The position numbers and the translations under genes were made by a program. The notes beneath the pieces were generated by a model. The model was not told the DNA's origin. It made no database searches and saw only the letters and a list, made by a program, of their open reading frames with translations. Source: Aldehydirespirator sp965116665 (GTDB lineage Bacteria; Actinomycetota; Acidimicrobiia; Acidimicrobiales; Aldehydirespiratoraceae). Taken from it: DNA of 64,000 nt. Location: positions 2,046,001 to 2,110,000 of the forward strand of contig OZ220709.1 of assembly GCA_965116665.1 (NCBI GenBank), written 5' to 3'. This document shows positions 33,989 to 43,470 of this stretch, piece after piece (position 1 is the first letter of the stretch; each line of letters starts with the position of its first letter).

Positions 33989-35948
33989 CGGGGGCCCCGG
34001 CGGCGTCGAAGACCAGCAGCGGGGTGCCGTTGTCCACCTGGTCCCCGGCAGCGACCAGCACCTCGGTCACGGTGCCGTCGCACGGGGCGCTGACGTGGTG
34101 CTCCATCTTCATGCCTTCCATCACCACCAGAGTGCGGCCCGCGGCCACGTGCTCGCCCGGAGCGACCCGCACCTCCACGATCACGCCCGGCATCGGCGCC
34201 GCGAACCCTCCCGCGGCCAAGCCCGCCTCAGGAGCGCCGAAGCGGGGCAGCACGGTCACGGTGACCGTCTCCGAGTCACCAGTCAGATGAACCTTCCCGA
34301 CGTCGTCGGTGACGGAGTACCTGACCCGGCGACCGTCCCATTCGACGTCGAGCGTCTCGGGCGACCAGCTTGTGATCCGCGCCGGAGCCTCAGTCTCGAC
34401 ACCTCCGCATCCGGCTCGCACCACGAAGGAGCCGTCTCGCTGGGGCGAGTAGGAGACGATCACCTCCTGCGGGCCCGAGGCCGACGCGACTGCCAGCTCC
34501 ACTCGCTCGGCCGGAATGCGGCCGTGGCGCCATCCGCTGGGCAGCCATCCCAGGGTTTGCGCCTCCCTCCGCTCAGCGGCCTGGAGCCACATCGCCGTCG
34601 CCACCGCGGCCTGCTGGCATTGGACGGCGGAGAGCTTGATGGCTCGGCTCGGGTCGACCCTCTCGATGAAGTCGGTGGTGGTGTCTCCGACCGCGAAGGC
34701 CTCCGACCTAAGGGCGGCCACCAGGAAATGGCGGTTGGTGGTCACCCCACCCAGGTGCAGGCGCTCCAGAGCCAGCGCCAGGCGCCCGGCCGCCTCGTCC
34801 CGGGTGGAGGCGTGGGCGATGACCTTGGCCAGCATCGGGTCGAAGTCGAGTCCGACGTCGCTGCCCGCCTCCACGCCGCTGTCCCACCGCACCGCCGGCT
34901 CGATGGGGGGAGCGAAGGCGGCCAGAGTGCCGACTGCGGGCAGGAACCCGGCCGCGGCGTCCTCGGCGTACAGCCGAGCTTCGATGGCATGGCCCGCGAA
35001 GGTGATGTCGGACTGGCTGTAGCTCAGAGGCTCGCCCATGGCCACCAGCAGTTGCTCACGCACCAGGTCGATGCCAGTGACCTCCTCGGTCACGGGGTGT
35101 TCCACCTGCAGTCGGGTGTTGACCTCCAGGAAGAAGAACTCACCGGTGTCGTCGTCGAGCAGCAGTTCCACCGTGCCCGCCGAGCGGTATCCGATGGACT
35201 TCGCCAGCCCCACGGCAGCCTCACCCATCGCAGCCCGCAGCTCGTCGCCGACCGCGGTGGACGGGGACTCCTCGATGATCTTCTGGTGGCGGCGCTGGAT
35301 CGAACACTCCCGCTCGCCCAGATGAACGACGTTGCCGTGCCAGTCGCCGAGTATCTGAACCTCGATGTGGCGGCACCGCGGAAGGTAGCGCTCGAGGAAC
35401 ACGGTGTCGTCGCCGAAGCCTCCCAGCGCCTCGCGGCGAGCCGCCGCCACGGCCTCCTCCAAGTCCTCCGGATCCGACACCAGCCGCATGCCCTTGCCGC
35501 CACCGCCCGCGGCCGCCTTGACCATCAGCGGGAAGCCGACCTCGCCGGTGTCGGCAGGATCCTCCGACGTCGGCAGGGTGGGCACGCCCGCAGCCGCGGC
35601 CGCGGCCTTGGCGGCCAGCTTGTCGCCCATGGTCTCGATGGCTCCCGGTCCGGGGCCGACCCATACCCGGCCCGCCCCGGTCACGGCTCGGGCGAAGCCG
35701 GCGTTCTCAGCCAGGAAGCCGTAGCCGGGATGGACCGCATCGGCACCGGCCTGCACCGCGGCGGCAACCACGGCCCCGGCGTCGAGGTACCCGCCGGGCA
35801 GGCGTACCGCGACATCGGCCTCGGCCACGAACGGCGCGCCCGCGTCGGCGTCGGAGAACACGGCCACGCAGCGCATGCCCATGGCCCTCGCGGTGCGGAA
35901 CACCCGGCGGGCGATCTCGCCCCGGTTGGCCACCAGCAGCGTGCCCAT
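33981..35948 (-). CDS. Biotin-dependent acyl-CoA carboxylase, alpha subunit (BC-BCCP)
   Basis: A 655-residue biotin carboxylase fused to a biotin carrier domain. TLLVANRGEIARRVF opens the biotin carboxylase; the ATP-grasp glycine-rich loop is AAGGGGKGMRLV; EVNTRLQVEHPVTEE is the catalytic core; the biotinylated Lys is in VVMEGMKMEHH near the C-terminus. With the beta subunit upstream and AtuA downstream it fits a methylcrotonyl-, geranyl- or propionyl-CoA carboxylase. ATG 35948 matches the family start; a GTG at 35957 is also in frame. Confidence 0.92.
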   Translation of the reverse strand: MGTLLVANRGEIARRVFRTARAMGMRCVAVFSDADAGAPFVAEADVAVRLPGGYLDAGAVVAAAVQAGADAVHPGYGFLAENAGFARAVTGAGRVWVGPGPGAIETMGDKLAAKAAAAAAGVPTLPTSEDPADTGEVGFPLMVKAAAGGGGKGMRLVSDPEDLEEAVAAARREALGGFGDDTVFLERYLPRCRHIEVQILGDWHGNVVHLGERECSIQRRHQKIIEESPSTAVGDELRAAMGEAAVGLAKSIGYRSAGTVELLLDDDTGEFFFLEVNTRLQVEHPVTEEVTGIDLVREQLLVAMGEPLSYSQSDITFAGHAIEARLYAEDAAAGFLPAVGTLAAFAPPIEPAVRWDSGVEAGSDVGLDFDPMLAKVIAHASTRDEAAGRLALALERLHLGGVTTNRHFLVAALRSEAFAVGDTTTDFIERVDPSRAIKLSAVQCQQAAVATAMWLQAAERREAQTLGWLPSGWRHGRIPAERVELAVASASGPQEVIVSYSPQRDGSFVVRAGCGGVETEAPARITSWSPETLDVEWDGRRVRYSVTDDVGKVHLTGDSETVTVTVLPRFGAPEAGLAAGGFAAPMPGVIVEVRVAPGEHVAAGRTLVVMEGMKMEHHVSAPCDGTVTEVLVAAGDQVDNGTPLLVFDAAGAPDG

Positions 35949-35970
35949 CGCGCTCACCGCCGCCGCCCCC

Positions 35971-36007
35971 AGCCGCTCACAGCCGGAACACCCCGTAACC
36001 CTCGGCG
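35971..36007 (+). repeat. Partial duplicate of the carboxylase beta-subunit 3' end
   Basis: This 37-bp stretch repeats the last codons of the beta-subunit gene (36042-36078) with one mismatch, 71 bp away. Read on the minus strand it again encodes EGYGVFRL and a stop. It lies in the 99-bp gap between the two carboxylase genes. Confidence 0.75.
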
Positions 36008-36047
36008 GCCGTCATGCCGCTGCGCCGAGCTACCGGCGCCGAGCCAC

Positions 36048-37742
36048 TCACAGCCGGAACACCCCGTAACCCTCGGCGCCGGTGATGAGGGTGTTGCCGA
36101 CTACCGACAGGCACATGCCCAGCACGCTGCGGGTGTCGCGGGGATCGATGACGCCGTCGTCGCTGATGGCTCCCGTGGCCCGCAGCGCCAGCGAGCCCCG
36201 CTCCTGGATGGCCTCGGCCTGGGCCACGATCCGGGCGTCCTCCTCCTCGTCGAAGGGCTCGCCCTTGCGGGCCGCCCGGGCCCGGCGCACCTGCGACATG
36301 ACCCCGGCGATCTGCTTGGGGCCCATCACCGCGATCTTGGCTGTGGGCCAAAGCCAGGTGAAGCGGCTGCCGAAGGCCCTCCCCGACATGCCGTACGTGC
36401 CCGCCCCGTAGGACGACCCGATGATCACGGTCAGGTGCGGCACCGTGGAGTTGGTGACCGCGTTGATCATCTGCGAGCCCTTCTTCACCATGCCGTCGGC
36501 CTCGTAGTCCCGGCCGACCATGAAGCCGGTGATGTTCTGCAGGAACACCAAGGGGACGTCGACCTGGTTGCAGAGCTGGATGAAGGTGGCGCCCTTCTGG
36601 GACGAGTCGGGGTAGAGCACACCGTTGTTGGCCAGGATCCCCACCGGGTAGCCGCAGATCGACGCCCAGCCGCACACCAGGGTGGTCCCGTAGCGGGCCT
36701 TGTACTCCTCGAAGCGGGAGCCGTCCACCACCCGGGCGATCACCTCGCGCATGTCGAAGGGCTGGCGCAGGTCCCGGCTGACCAGCCCCAGCAGCTCCTC
36801 GGGATCGTGCACGGGCGGGTCGGCGGCCATGGTGGGGCCGGGATGGGGCTTGCGCCGGTTGAGATGAGAGATCACCTCCCGGCACATGCGGATGGCGTCC
36901 ATCTCGTCGGTCGCGAAGTAGTCGCCCAGACCGGAGACCTCGGCGTGGAGGCGGGCGCCGCCGAGGGTCTCGTCGTCGGACTCCTCGCCGGTGGCCATCT
37001 TCACCAGCGGCGGCCCGGCCAGAAAGATCTTGGACTGGTCGGCCACCACGATGTTGTAGTCGGACAGGCCCGGCTGGTAGGCGCCCCCCGCGGTCGACGA
37101 CCCGAACACCACGCAAACCGTGGGTATGCGCATCTTGGACAGCTCGATCATCTCGTAGAAGAACCGGCCCGACTCGGCGAAATGGACGGTCTGGGACCGG
37201 CTGGCACCCCCGCCGGTGAACTCCGAGCCGCCGCCGTCGCTGCCGCCCAGACGCAGATCGGCACCGGCCGACTCCACGAAGCTCACATACGGGATGTGGT
37301 TGTCGCGGGCGATCTCCAGGGCCCGCATCCACTTCTTGCTGGCGTAAGGGGTGAGGGCGCCGGCCAGCACGCTGGGGTCGTTGCCCATGATCACGCACTC
37401 GGTGCCGCCGATCACGCCGATGCCGACCACCATCCCGCCGCCCATGGTGTAGTCCGAGTGGTAGGCGGCCAGCGCGCTGATCTCCAGGAACGGGCTGTTG
37501 GGGTCGATCACGTTGGCGATGCGCTCCCGGATGGGCAGCTTGCCCCGGCTGCGCAGGCGCTCCATCGACGCAGTCCCCCCGCCGGCCTCCGCCTCGGCGA
37601 GCAGTTCCTCGATCTCGGCGAGCTGCTCCAGCACGTCCGCACGGTTCTGGAGGAACGCCTCGCTGCTCGCGTTCACCGCGGTCGGCAGCGCGGGTGCCAG
37701 CAGCCTCGGCATGCCGGTCGCTGCGCCCCCGTCGATCCTCAC
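36048..37742 (-). CDS. Acyl-CoA carboxylase, beta (carboxyltransferase) subunit
   Basis: A 564-residue carboxyltransferase: RGKLPIRERI in the N-terminal part, GGGMVVGIGVIGGTECVIMGND, FGSSTAGGAYQPGLSDYNIVV and, in the C-terminal half, QNITGFMVGRDYEADGMVKKG and IGSSYGAGTYGMSGRAFG. These motifs are those of methylcrotonyl-/geranyl-CoA carboxylase beta subunits. The GTG at 37742 is favoured because TAGTTT lies exactly 7 nt upstream (leaderless); ATG 37712 is the alternative. It heads the carboxylase-AtuA operon. Confidence 0.92.
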   Translation of the reverse strand: MRIDGGAATGMPRLLAPALPTAVNASSEAFLQNRADVLEQLAEIEELLAEAEAGGGTASMERLRSRGKLPIRERIANVIDPNSPFLEISALAAYHSDYTMGGGMVVGIGVIGGTECVIMGNDPSVLAGALTPYASKKWMRALEIARDNHIPYVSFVESAGADLRLGGSDGGGSEFTGGGASRSQTVHFAESGRFFYEMIELSKMRIPTVCVVFGSSTAGGAYQPGLSDYNIVVADQSKIFLAGPPLVKMATGEESDDETLGGARLHAEVSGLGDYFATDEMDAIRMCREVISHLNRRKPHPGPTMAADPPVHDPEELLGLVSRDLRQPFDMREVIARVVDGSRFEEYKARYGTTLVCGWASICGYPVGILANNGVLYPDSSQKGATFIQLCNQVDVPLVFLQNITGFMVGRDYEADGMVKKGSQMINAVTNSTVPHLTVIIGSSYGAGTYGMSGRAFGSRFTWLWPTAKIAVMGPKQIAGVMSQVRRARAARKGEPFDEEEDARIVAQAEAIQERGSLALRATGAISDDGVIDPRDTRSVLGMCLSVVGNTLITGAEGYGVFRL

Positions 37743-37749
37743 CGCAGAG

Positions 37750-37755
37750 AAACTA
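37750..37755 (-). promoter_or_regulatory. -10 box TAGTTT of a leaderless promoter
   Basis: On the minus strand TAGTTT, 7 nt, then the GTG start of the carboxylase beta subunit. Confidence 0.5.
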
Positions 37756-37948
37756 CCGGCCTGGGCTGCGACACCGGCTACGCGTCCGCGTGTAGCCCGG
37801 GACCTCGCCCGGTGCTACCCCAACCCGGGCCGCCATCGACGAGATGCGGGCCGGCGAGCGGATGACGGAGCGCTACGGCGGCTGAACCCTGGTATGAGTG
37901 TCGGGCGCACGGGTGGGGGATCGCTGCGGCGGTGCCATCATGGGCGCC

Positions 37949-38647
37949 ATGAGTGACACCGTCGACACGAGCGTGGTGGACTTCCATTTCGACGTGCTGT
38001 GCCCGTGGGCCTACCAGACGTCGAAGTGGATCCGGGACGTGCGCAGCCAGAACGGCCTGGAGATCAACTGGCGCTTCTTCAGCCTGGAGGAGATCAACCG
38101 CTTCGAGGGCAAGAAGCACCCCTGGGAGCGGCCCTGGTCCTACGGCTGGTCGCTCATGCGCATCGGGGCGGTGCTGCGCCGCCAGAGCATGGACCGCCTC
38201 GACGCCTGGTACGAGCGCTCCGGGCGGGCGCTGCACGAGGAGGGGCTGCGGGTCCACGACCCCGACGTGGCCCGGGAGCTGCTGGGCGAGATCGGCCTCG
38301 ACCCGGCCACAGTTGACGAGGCCCTAGAGGACGCCTCCACCCACGACGAGGTCAAGACCGAGCACGACCGGGTGGTGGCCGCGGGCGGCTTCGGGGTGCC
38401 CACGCTGTTCTTCGGAGACCAGGCCCTGTTCGGTCCGGTGCTGATCGACCCGCCGTTCGGGGACGAGGCCCTGCGGCTGTGGGACGCGGTGACGGCCTGG
38501 CTCGAGTTCCCCCACCTCTATGAGATCCAGCGACCCAAGTCCCGTGACGACGAGCAGGTCATCGCCGAGGTGTTCCGCCCCTACATCGAGGCCCGCGACT
38601 GGATAAGCATCAACCGCGGCAAGGAGATCACCTTCAACCGCTCCTAG
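37949..38647 (+). CDS. DsbA-like protein related to mycothiol-dependent Rv2466c, CPWA motif
   Basis: A 232-residue thioredoxin-fold DsbA-family protein. VVDFHFDVLCPWAYQTSKWI at the N-terminus and GGFGVPTLFFGDQALFGPV (cis-Pro region) are typical, with a helical insertion between. Mycobacterial Rv2466c has CPWC at the active site; here the second Cys is Ala (CPWA), so the protein cannot form that disulfide and may instead use one Cys with mycothiol, or act as an isomerase. The start is uncertain among ATG 37940, ATG 37949 and GTG 37898. Confidence 0.82.
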   Translation: MSDTVDTSVVDFHFDVLCPWAYQTSKWIRDVRSQNGLEINWRFFSLEEINRFEGKKHPWERPWSYGWSLMRIGAVLRRQSMDRLDAWYERSGRALHEEGLRVHDPDVARELLGEIGLDPATVDEALEDASTHDEVKTEHDRVVAAGGFGVPTLFFGDQALFGPVLIDPPFGDEALRLWDAVTAWLEFPHLYEIQRPKSRDDEQVIAEVFRPYIEARDWISINRGKEITFNRS

Positions 38648-38773
38648 AGGCCGCGCGGATAGGACGCCTCCGGTGCAAGAATCCGTGGTGCGGGCAGCGA
38701 GCCCGTGGCCCGAGCGGCCCGTGAGCGAAGCGAACAAGAGCGGGATACACGCCGCCGGAAGGGACGCTCCGCA

Positions 38774-40699
38774 TTGGACCCCGATCAGATCGAGCGGCTG
38801 ATCGCCGCCTCCGATCTGCCCAGCCTGCTGGCCGCGCTGGCCCACGCCGCCGCAGACCCCGACCTCGCCCCCGCGGATCTGTGGCTCGACCCGGCCCGGG
38901 CCCTCGAGCCCGAAGACGGATGGGACGCCGACCAGCAGGCGCGCGCCCGCGACCTGGCGTCTGCGGGCCTGTCCCGGCTCGGTTCCGGACCGCCCGGCGA
39001 GAGCGGGGGTCCCGACGACTCCCTGGTGCCGTCCCTGATCGACTGGCTGACCGGCTTCGACCTGGACGACGGCTACCGGCGGATGCTGGCCGAGGAGCTG
39101 GCAGTGACCGGCGACATGCGGGTCCCGGAGCTGGTCACGGCCACCGACTGGCCGCCCGCAAACGCGAGCGACCATCCGGTGGCCGTGATCGGGGCGGGCA
39201 TGTCGGGGATCCTCGCCGCCCACCGGCTCAAACAGGCGGGGATCGACTGCGTGGTGCTCGACAAGAACCGCGACGTGGGCGGAACATGGCTGGAGAACAC
39301 CTATCCGGGCTGCCGGGTGGACGTGTTCAACCACGTGTACAGCTACTCCGGCGAGCAGCGCCCGGACTGGCCCGAGTACCACTCCAGCCAGCCCGTGCTC
39401 CTCGACTACTTCCGCGACTGCGCCCAGCGGTGGGGGATACGGGACCGGATCCGCTTCGACGTCCGGGTCGAGTCGCTGTCATGGGACGCCGACGCCTGCC
39501 GCTGGGTGATCCGGCTCGAGACGAGCGGCGGGGCGACCGAGATCACCGCCAGCGCGGTGGTGTCGGCGGTGGGCCAGCTCAACCGTCCCCTGATGCCCGA
39601 CATCGAGGGCGCCGGCAGCTTCGCCGGCGAGTGCTTCCACAGCTCGTCCTGGCGCCACGACATCGACTGGCAGGGCCTGAGGGTGGCCGTCATCGGCACG
39701 GGTGCGAGCGCCCTGCAGTTCATCCCGCACCTGGCCGAGAGCGCGGCCCACCTGACCGTGTTCCAGCGCACCCCGCCGTGGCTGATCCCCCGGCCCGTGT
39801 ACCACGAGCCGCTGGCCGAAGGCCTCCTGCGGCTGTTCGAACTGGTGCCCGGCTACGCCCACTGGTTCCGGCTGCGGCTGTTCTGGTGCACCCACGAGGG
39901 CACGGTCGGCGCCCTGCGGCGCGACCCGGCGTGGGACGGGCCGCTCGAGCAGGCGGTCAGCGAGCGCAACGACGAGGCCCGGAAGCTGTTGACCATGTAC
40001 CTGGAGCACCAGTTCGGCGACCGCCCCGACCTGCTGGCCAAGGTTGTGCCCGACTACCCGGTGGGCGCCAAACGGGTGGTTCTCGACAACGGAATCTGGG
40101 CCAGCACGCTCAAGCGGCCCAATGTCGAACTGGTCAGCGATCCGATCGCCCGCATCGAGCGCGACGGCGTGCGCGGGTCCGACGGCCGGCTGCACTCCGC
40201 CGATGTGATCGTGTACGGAACCGGGTTCCGGGCCTCGGAGTTCTTGATGCCCATGCAGGTGACCGGGCGGGGCGGGACCGACCTGCACGACACCTGGAAC
40301 GGCGACGCTCGGGCCTACAACGGCGTCTGCGTTCCCGGCTTCCCCAACCTCTTCTGCCTGTACGGCCCCAACACCAACATCGTGGTCAACGGCAGCATCA
40401 TCTACTTCGCAGAGTGCGCCGTCCACTACGTGGTGGAGTGCCTGCGCCTGCTGGCCGGGCGAAGCGCAGCGGCCATGGACTGCCGGCCCGGCGCCTACCA
40501 GCGCTACGCCGCCCGCATGGACGAGCACAACTCCCAGATGGCGTGGGGCATTTCCCCGGTCAACAGCTGGTACAAGAGCCCCAGCGGGGGAGTGGCCCAG
40601 AACTGGCCCCTGCCGCTCATCGACTACTGGCGCCAGACCCGACGCCCCGACCCCGCCGACTTCGAACTGCTCCAGGGGCGGTCAGCCGGTGTTGCGTAG
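38774..40699 (+). CDS. Baeyer-Villiger-type flavin monooxygenase
   Basis: A flavoprotein of about 641 residues. After a helical N-terminal extension (residues 1-130) come the FAD loop VIGAGMSGILAAHRL, GGTWLENTYPGCRVDV, the Baeyer-Villiger signature FAGECFHSSSWRH (canonical last position Pro or Asp is Arg) and the NADPH loop VIGTGASALQFIPHL. It would convert a ketone to an ester or lactone with O2 and NADPH. I chose the TTG at 38774, with GGAAGGG upstream, over the GTG at 38705 whose extra residues look non-coding. Its end overlaps the end of PEP carboxylase by 18 bp. Confidence 0.86.
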   Translation: MDPDQIERLIAASDLPSLLAALAHAAADPDLAPADLWLDPARALEPEDGWDADQQARARDLASAGLSRLGSGPPGESGGPDDSLVPSLIDWLTGFDLDDGYRRMLAEELAVTGDMRVPELVTATDWPPANASDHPVAVIGAGMSGILAAHRLKQAGIDCVVLDKNRDVGGTWLENTYPGCRVDVFNHVYSYSGEQRPDWPEYHSSQPVLLDYFRDCAQRWGIRDRIRFDVRVESLSWDADACRWVIRLETSGGATEITASAVVSAVGQLNRPLMPDIEGAGSFAGECFHSSSWRHDIDWQGLRVAVIGTGASALQFIPHLAESAAHLTVFQRTPPWLIPRPVYHEPLAEGLLRLFELVPGYAHWFRLRLFWCTHEGTVGALRRDPAWDGPLEQAVSERNDEARKLLTMYLEHQFGDRPDLLAKVVPDYPVGAKRVVLDNGIWASTLKRPNVELVSDPIARIERDGVRGSDGRLHSADVIVYGTGFRASEFLMPMQVTGRGGTDLHDTWNGDARAYNGVCVPGFPNLFCLYGPNTNIVVNGSIIYFAECAVHYVVECLRLLAGRSAAAMDCRPGAYQRYAARMDEHNSQMAWGISPVNSWYKSPSGGVAQNWPLPLIDYWRQTRRPDPADFELLQGRSAGVA

Positions 40700-43450
40700 A
40701 CCGGCGGCCACGCCGTTCACGGTGAGCAGCAGCGTGCGCAGCAGCAGCTCGTCCTCGTCGGGGCTTCCCGCCAGCCCGCCGCGGCGGCGAGCGAGGAGGT
40801 CGACCTGCAGGACGTTGATCGGGTCGAGATAGGCGTCGCGCACCGCCAGCGCCCGCCGCAGGATCGGCAGGTCCTCGAGCAGACCCCGGCCGGTGAGGTT
40901 CGCGACCTCGGCCACGGTGCGGTCGTACTCCTCGGCCACCGCCTCGAAATGGCAGTGCAGGGCCGGATCGACCAGCGTGGCCACGTAGTGGTGGGCAATG
41001 GCCAGATCGGTCTTGAACAGCGTCATCTCGACGTTGGACACGAAGGTGCGGAAGAACTGCCACGACTCGTACATGTCGTCCAGGTCGGATCCCATGCCTT
41101 CGGCACGGGCCGCGGCCAGGCCGGCCCCCACACCGAACCAGCCGGGCACGATCTGGCGGGACTGCGTCCAACCGAACACCCACGGGATGGCCCGGAGACC
41201 GTCGATGCCATCCCGCGCGCCGCCTCGCCGGGCCGGGCGAGAGCCGATGTTCATGTCGGCCAGTTCCTCGACCGGAGTGGACGTGCGGAAGTACTCGACC
41301 AGACCGGGAGCTTGCAGGAACGCCCGGTAGGCGTCGTAGGCCGCGCCCGACGCGACCTCCATGACCGCGTCCCACCGGCTGGTGACCTCCGACGCGTGGC
41401 GAGGGGACCGGTGCGCCAGCGAGGCCTCGACGACGGCCGCGAAGGCAAGGTCGAGGTTGCGATGGGCCAGACGGGGCAGGCCGTACTTGTCGGCGATGAC
41501 CTCGCCCTGCTCGGTGACCTTGACCGACCCGCTCACCGCACCCGGCGGCTGGCCCAGGATGGCCGCATGGGTGGGACCGCCGCCCCTGCCGACGGTGCCT
41601 CCCCGGCCGTGGAACACCGTCATCCGGACCCCGGTGGCGGCCGACACCTCCGCGATGGCCCTGAGGGCCTTGTGGATCTCCCATTGGGAGGTCGTGATGC
41701 CGCCGTCCTTGTTGGAGTCGGAGTAGCCGACCATGACCTCCTGGACGCCGCCCCGCAACTCGACGAGGCGCCGGTAGGGCTCCACCGCCAGCAGCTCCCG
41801 CAGGACCCGCCCCGCGGCCCGCAGGTCGTCGATGGTCTCGAACAGGGGCACGAACCCCAGCCGGGCCACGCCCGCGTCCAGGTCCAGCAGCCCGGCCTCC
41901 CTGGCCAGCACCGCCGGCGCGAGCAGGTCGTCGACCCCGCGGGTCATCGACACTATGTAGCTGTTGACGATCTGGTCGCCCCGCAGGTCCATCTGGCGGC
42001 GCAGCACCCGGAACAGCTCCAGGACGTCCTCGGCTCCGTGGCCGAGGGACCGTCCCGGCAGCGCCAGGGGCCGGGGACCGGACAGCTCGCCGGCGAGCAG
42101 CCCGGCTCGCTCTGAGCCGGAGAGGCTCGAGTAGTCGATCCCCAGCGGCGCGAACAGGGCGGCCAGGGCCCGGTGGTGGCGCTCGGAGTGCTCGCGGATG
42201 TCGAGGGTGGCGAGATCGAAGCCGATCATGGCCACTATGCGCCGGACCCGGGCCAGCCGGCCCCGGGTCAGCAGGCTGCCCTGGTTGGCATCCAACGACC
42301 GTGCGATCACGGCCAGGTCCGCAGCGAGGTCGGCCGCCGACCGGTAGGCGGCAGGACCCGGCACCGGCCCGGACGTCTCGACGAGGCGACGGTGGATCAC
42401 CGCCAGTCTCTGGCGGTAGGGCTCGCCCGCGCTGAGCCGATCGAACCGGGCCGTCAACTCGGGGAACTGCTCATGGTCGGCCGCGATGGCCCCGGCCAGC
42501 TCGGTGGAGACTCCCCGCACCGCGAAGCTCACACTCAACTCCGATGACAGCCCCTCGATCTCCTCCACCAGGATGCGCAGAGCCCGCTGACGCTGGAATG
42601 CGAGCACCTCCACCGTGGTGTCCGGCGTGACGTTGGGGTTGCCGTCACGGTCGCCGCCGACCCACGAACCGAAGCGGATGGGCGCACGGTCGGGGTCGAG
42701 CCCGCCATCGAGCGATGCCAGCACCGCGTCGATGTCGTCGAACAGTTCGGGCACGCCCTCCGCCGCGATCTCGGTGAGGAAGTACAGGATCGACCGAGCC
42801 TCGTCCACCGGGTCGGGACGCTGGCGGCGCAACTCGTCCGTCTGCCAGATGGCGTCGATCAGCTCGTTGACCCGGCGGTCCGCCCGGCGAATGGCGGTGT
42901 CGTCCGCTCCGGCGTGGGCTCTGTGCTCGATGAGGCTGGAGATCTCGGCCAGCTTGTCGAGGATCGATCGGCGGGACGCCTCGGTGGGATGGGCGGTGAA
43001 CACCGGGCGCAGTTCGGCCGAGTTGACCGTCGAGACGATCTCGCCGTCAGCGAAGCCCATCTGGCGCAACCGTCCCACCATCTCGCCGAAGCGGTTGGAG
43101 CCGGCCGCCTGCTTCTCGGTCAGGTCGTCGATGCGATGCACCTGCTCGGCCGTGTTGGCCAGGTGGAAGTAGACCGTGAAGGCCCGCGCCAGTAGCCCGG
43201 CGTGGGTCACGTCCACATCGGCCAGCAGTTCGGCGAGGGCGGTGCTGTCCTCGTCGCTGCGGCGGAGTCCGCGAGCCAGGCCGCGCACCTGCTCCACGCG
43301 TTCGAGCAACTCGGGACCGTGCTGGCGGGACAGCGCTTCTCCGAGCTGGGAACCAAGGCGGCGGATGTCGCGCCGCAACGCCGAGTCGAGCTCGCCCAGC
43401 GGCCCGTCGAGTGAGGACTCGACCGGGCTGCCCGCCGACTGCTCCACCAT
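40682..43450 (-). CDS. ppc: Phosphoenolpyruvate carboxylase
   Basis: A 922-residue PEP carboxylase, the full family length, forming oxaloacetate from PEP and bicarbonate to refill the TCA cycle. The catalytic His is in FTAHPTEASRRS (H154). GYSDSNKDGG, the glycine-rich FHGRGGTVGRGGGPTH and GSRPARR near the C-terminal active site are all present, and the protein ends NTG as bacterial enzymes do. ATG 43450 is chosen; the frame is open upstream into the neighbouring gene. It follows a flavoprotein gene by 20 bp. Confidence 0.96.
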   Translation of the reverse strand: MVEQSAGSPVESSLDGPLGELDSALRRDIRRLGSQLGEALSRQHGPELLERVEQVRGLARGLRRSDEDSTALAELLADVDVTHAGLLARAFTVYFHLANTAEQVHRIDDLTEKQAAGSNRFGEMVGRLRQMGFADGEIVSTVNSAELRPVFTAHPTEASRRSILDKLAEISSLIEHRAHAGADDTAIRRADRRVNELIDAIWQTDELRRQRPDPVDEARSILYFLTEIAAEGVPELFDDIDAVLASLDGGLDPDRAPIRFGSWVGGDRDGNPNVTPDTTVEVLAFQRQRALRILVEEIEGLSSELSVSFAVRGVSTELAGAIAADHEQFPELTARFDRLSAGEPYRQRLAVIHRRLVETSGPVPGPAAYRSAADLAADLAVIARSLDANQGSLLTRGRLARVRRIVAMIGFDLATLDIREHSERHHRALAALFAPLGIDYSSLSGSERAGLLAGELSGPRPLALPGRSLGHGAEDVLELFRVLRRQMDLRGDQIVNSYIVSMTRGVDDLLAPAVLAREAGLLDLDAGVARLGFVPLFETIDDLRAAGRVLRELLAVEPYRRLVELRGGVQEVMVGYSDSNKDGGITTSQWEIHKALRAIAEVSAATGVRMTVFHGRGGTVGRGGGPTHAAILGQPPGAVSGSVKVTEQGEVIADKYGLPRLAHRNLDLAFAAVVEASLAHRSPRHASEVTSRWDAVMEVASGAAYDAYRAFLQAPGLVEYFRTSTPVEELADMNIGSRPARRGGARDGIDGLRAIPWVFGWTQSRQIVPGWFGVGAGLAAARAEGMGSDLDDMYESWQFFRTFVSNVEMTLFKTDLAIAHHYVATLVDPALHCHFEAVAEEYDRTVAEVANLTGRGLLEDLPILRRALAVRDAYLDPINVLQVDLLARRRGGLAGSPDEDELLLRTLLLTVNGVAAGLRNTG

Positions 43451-43470
43451 CTGGTCCCGACTCCAGACCT

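Noticed and set aside
34095..37865. 1256-codon plus-strand frame opposite the carboxylase genes
   Set aside because: The minus strand encodes intact biotin carboxylase and carboxyltransferase; the plus-strand product has no recognisable fold.
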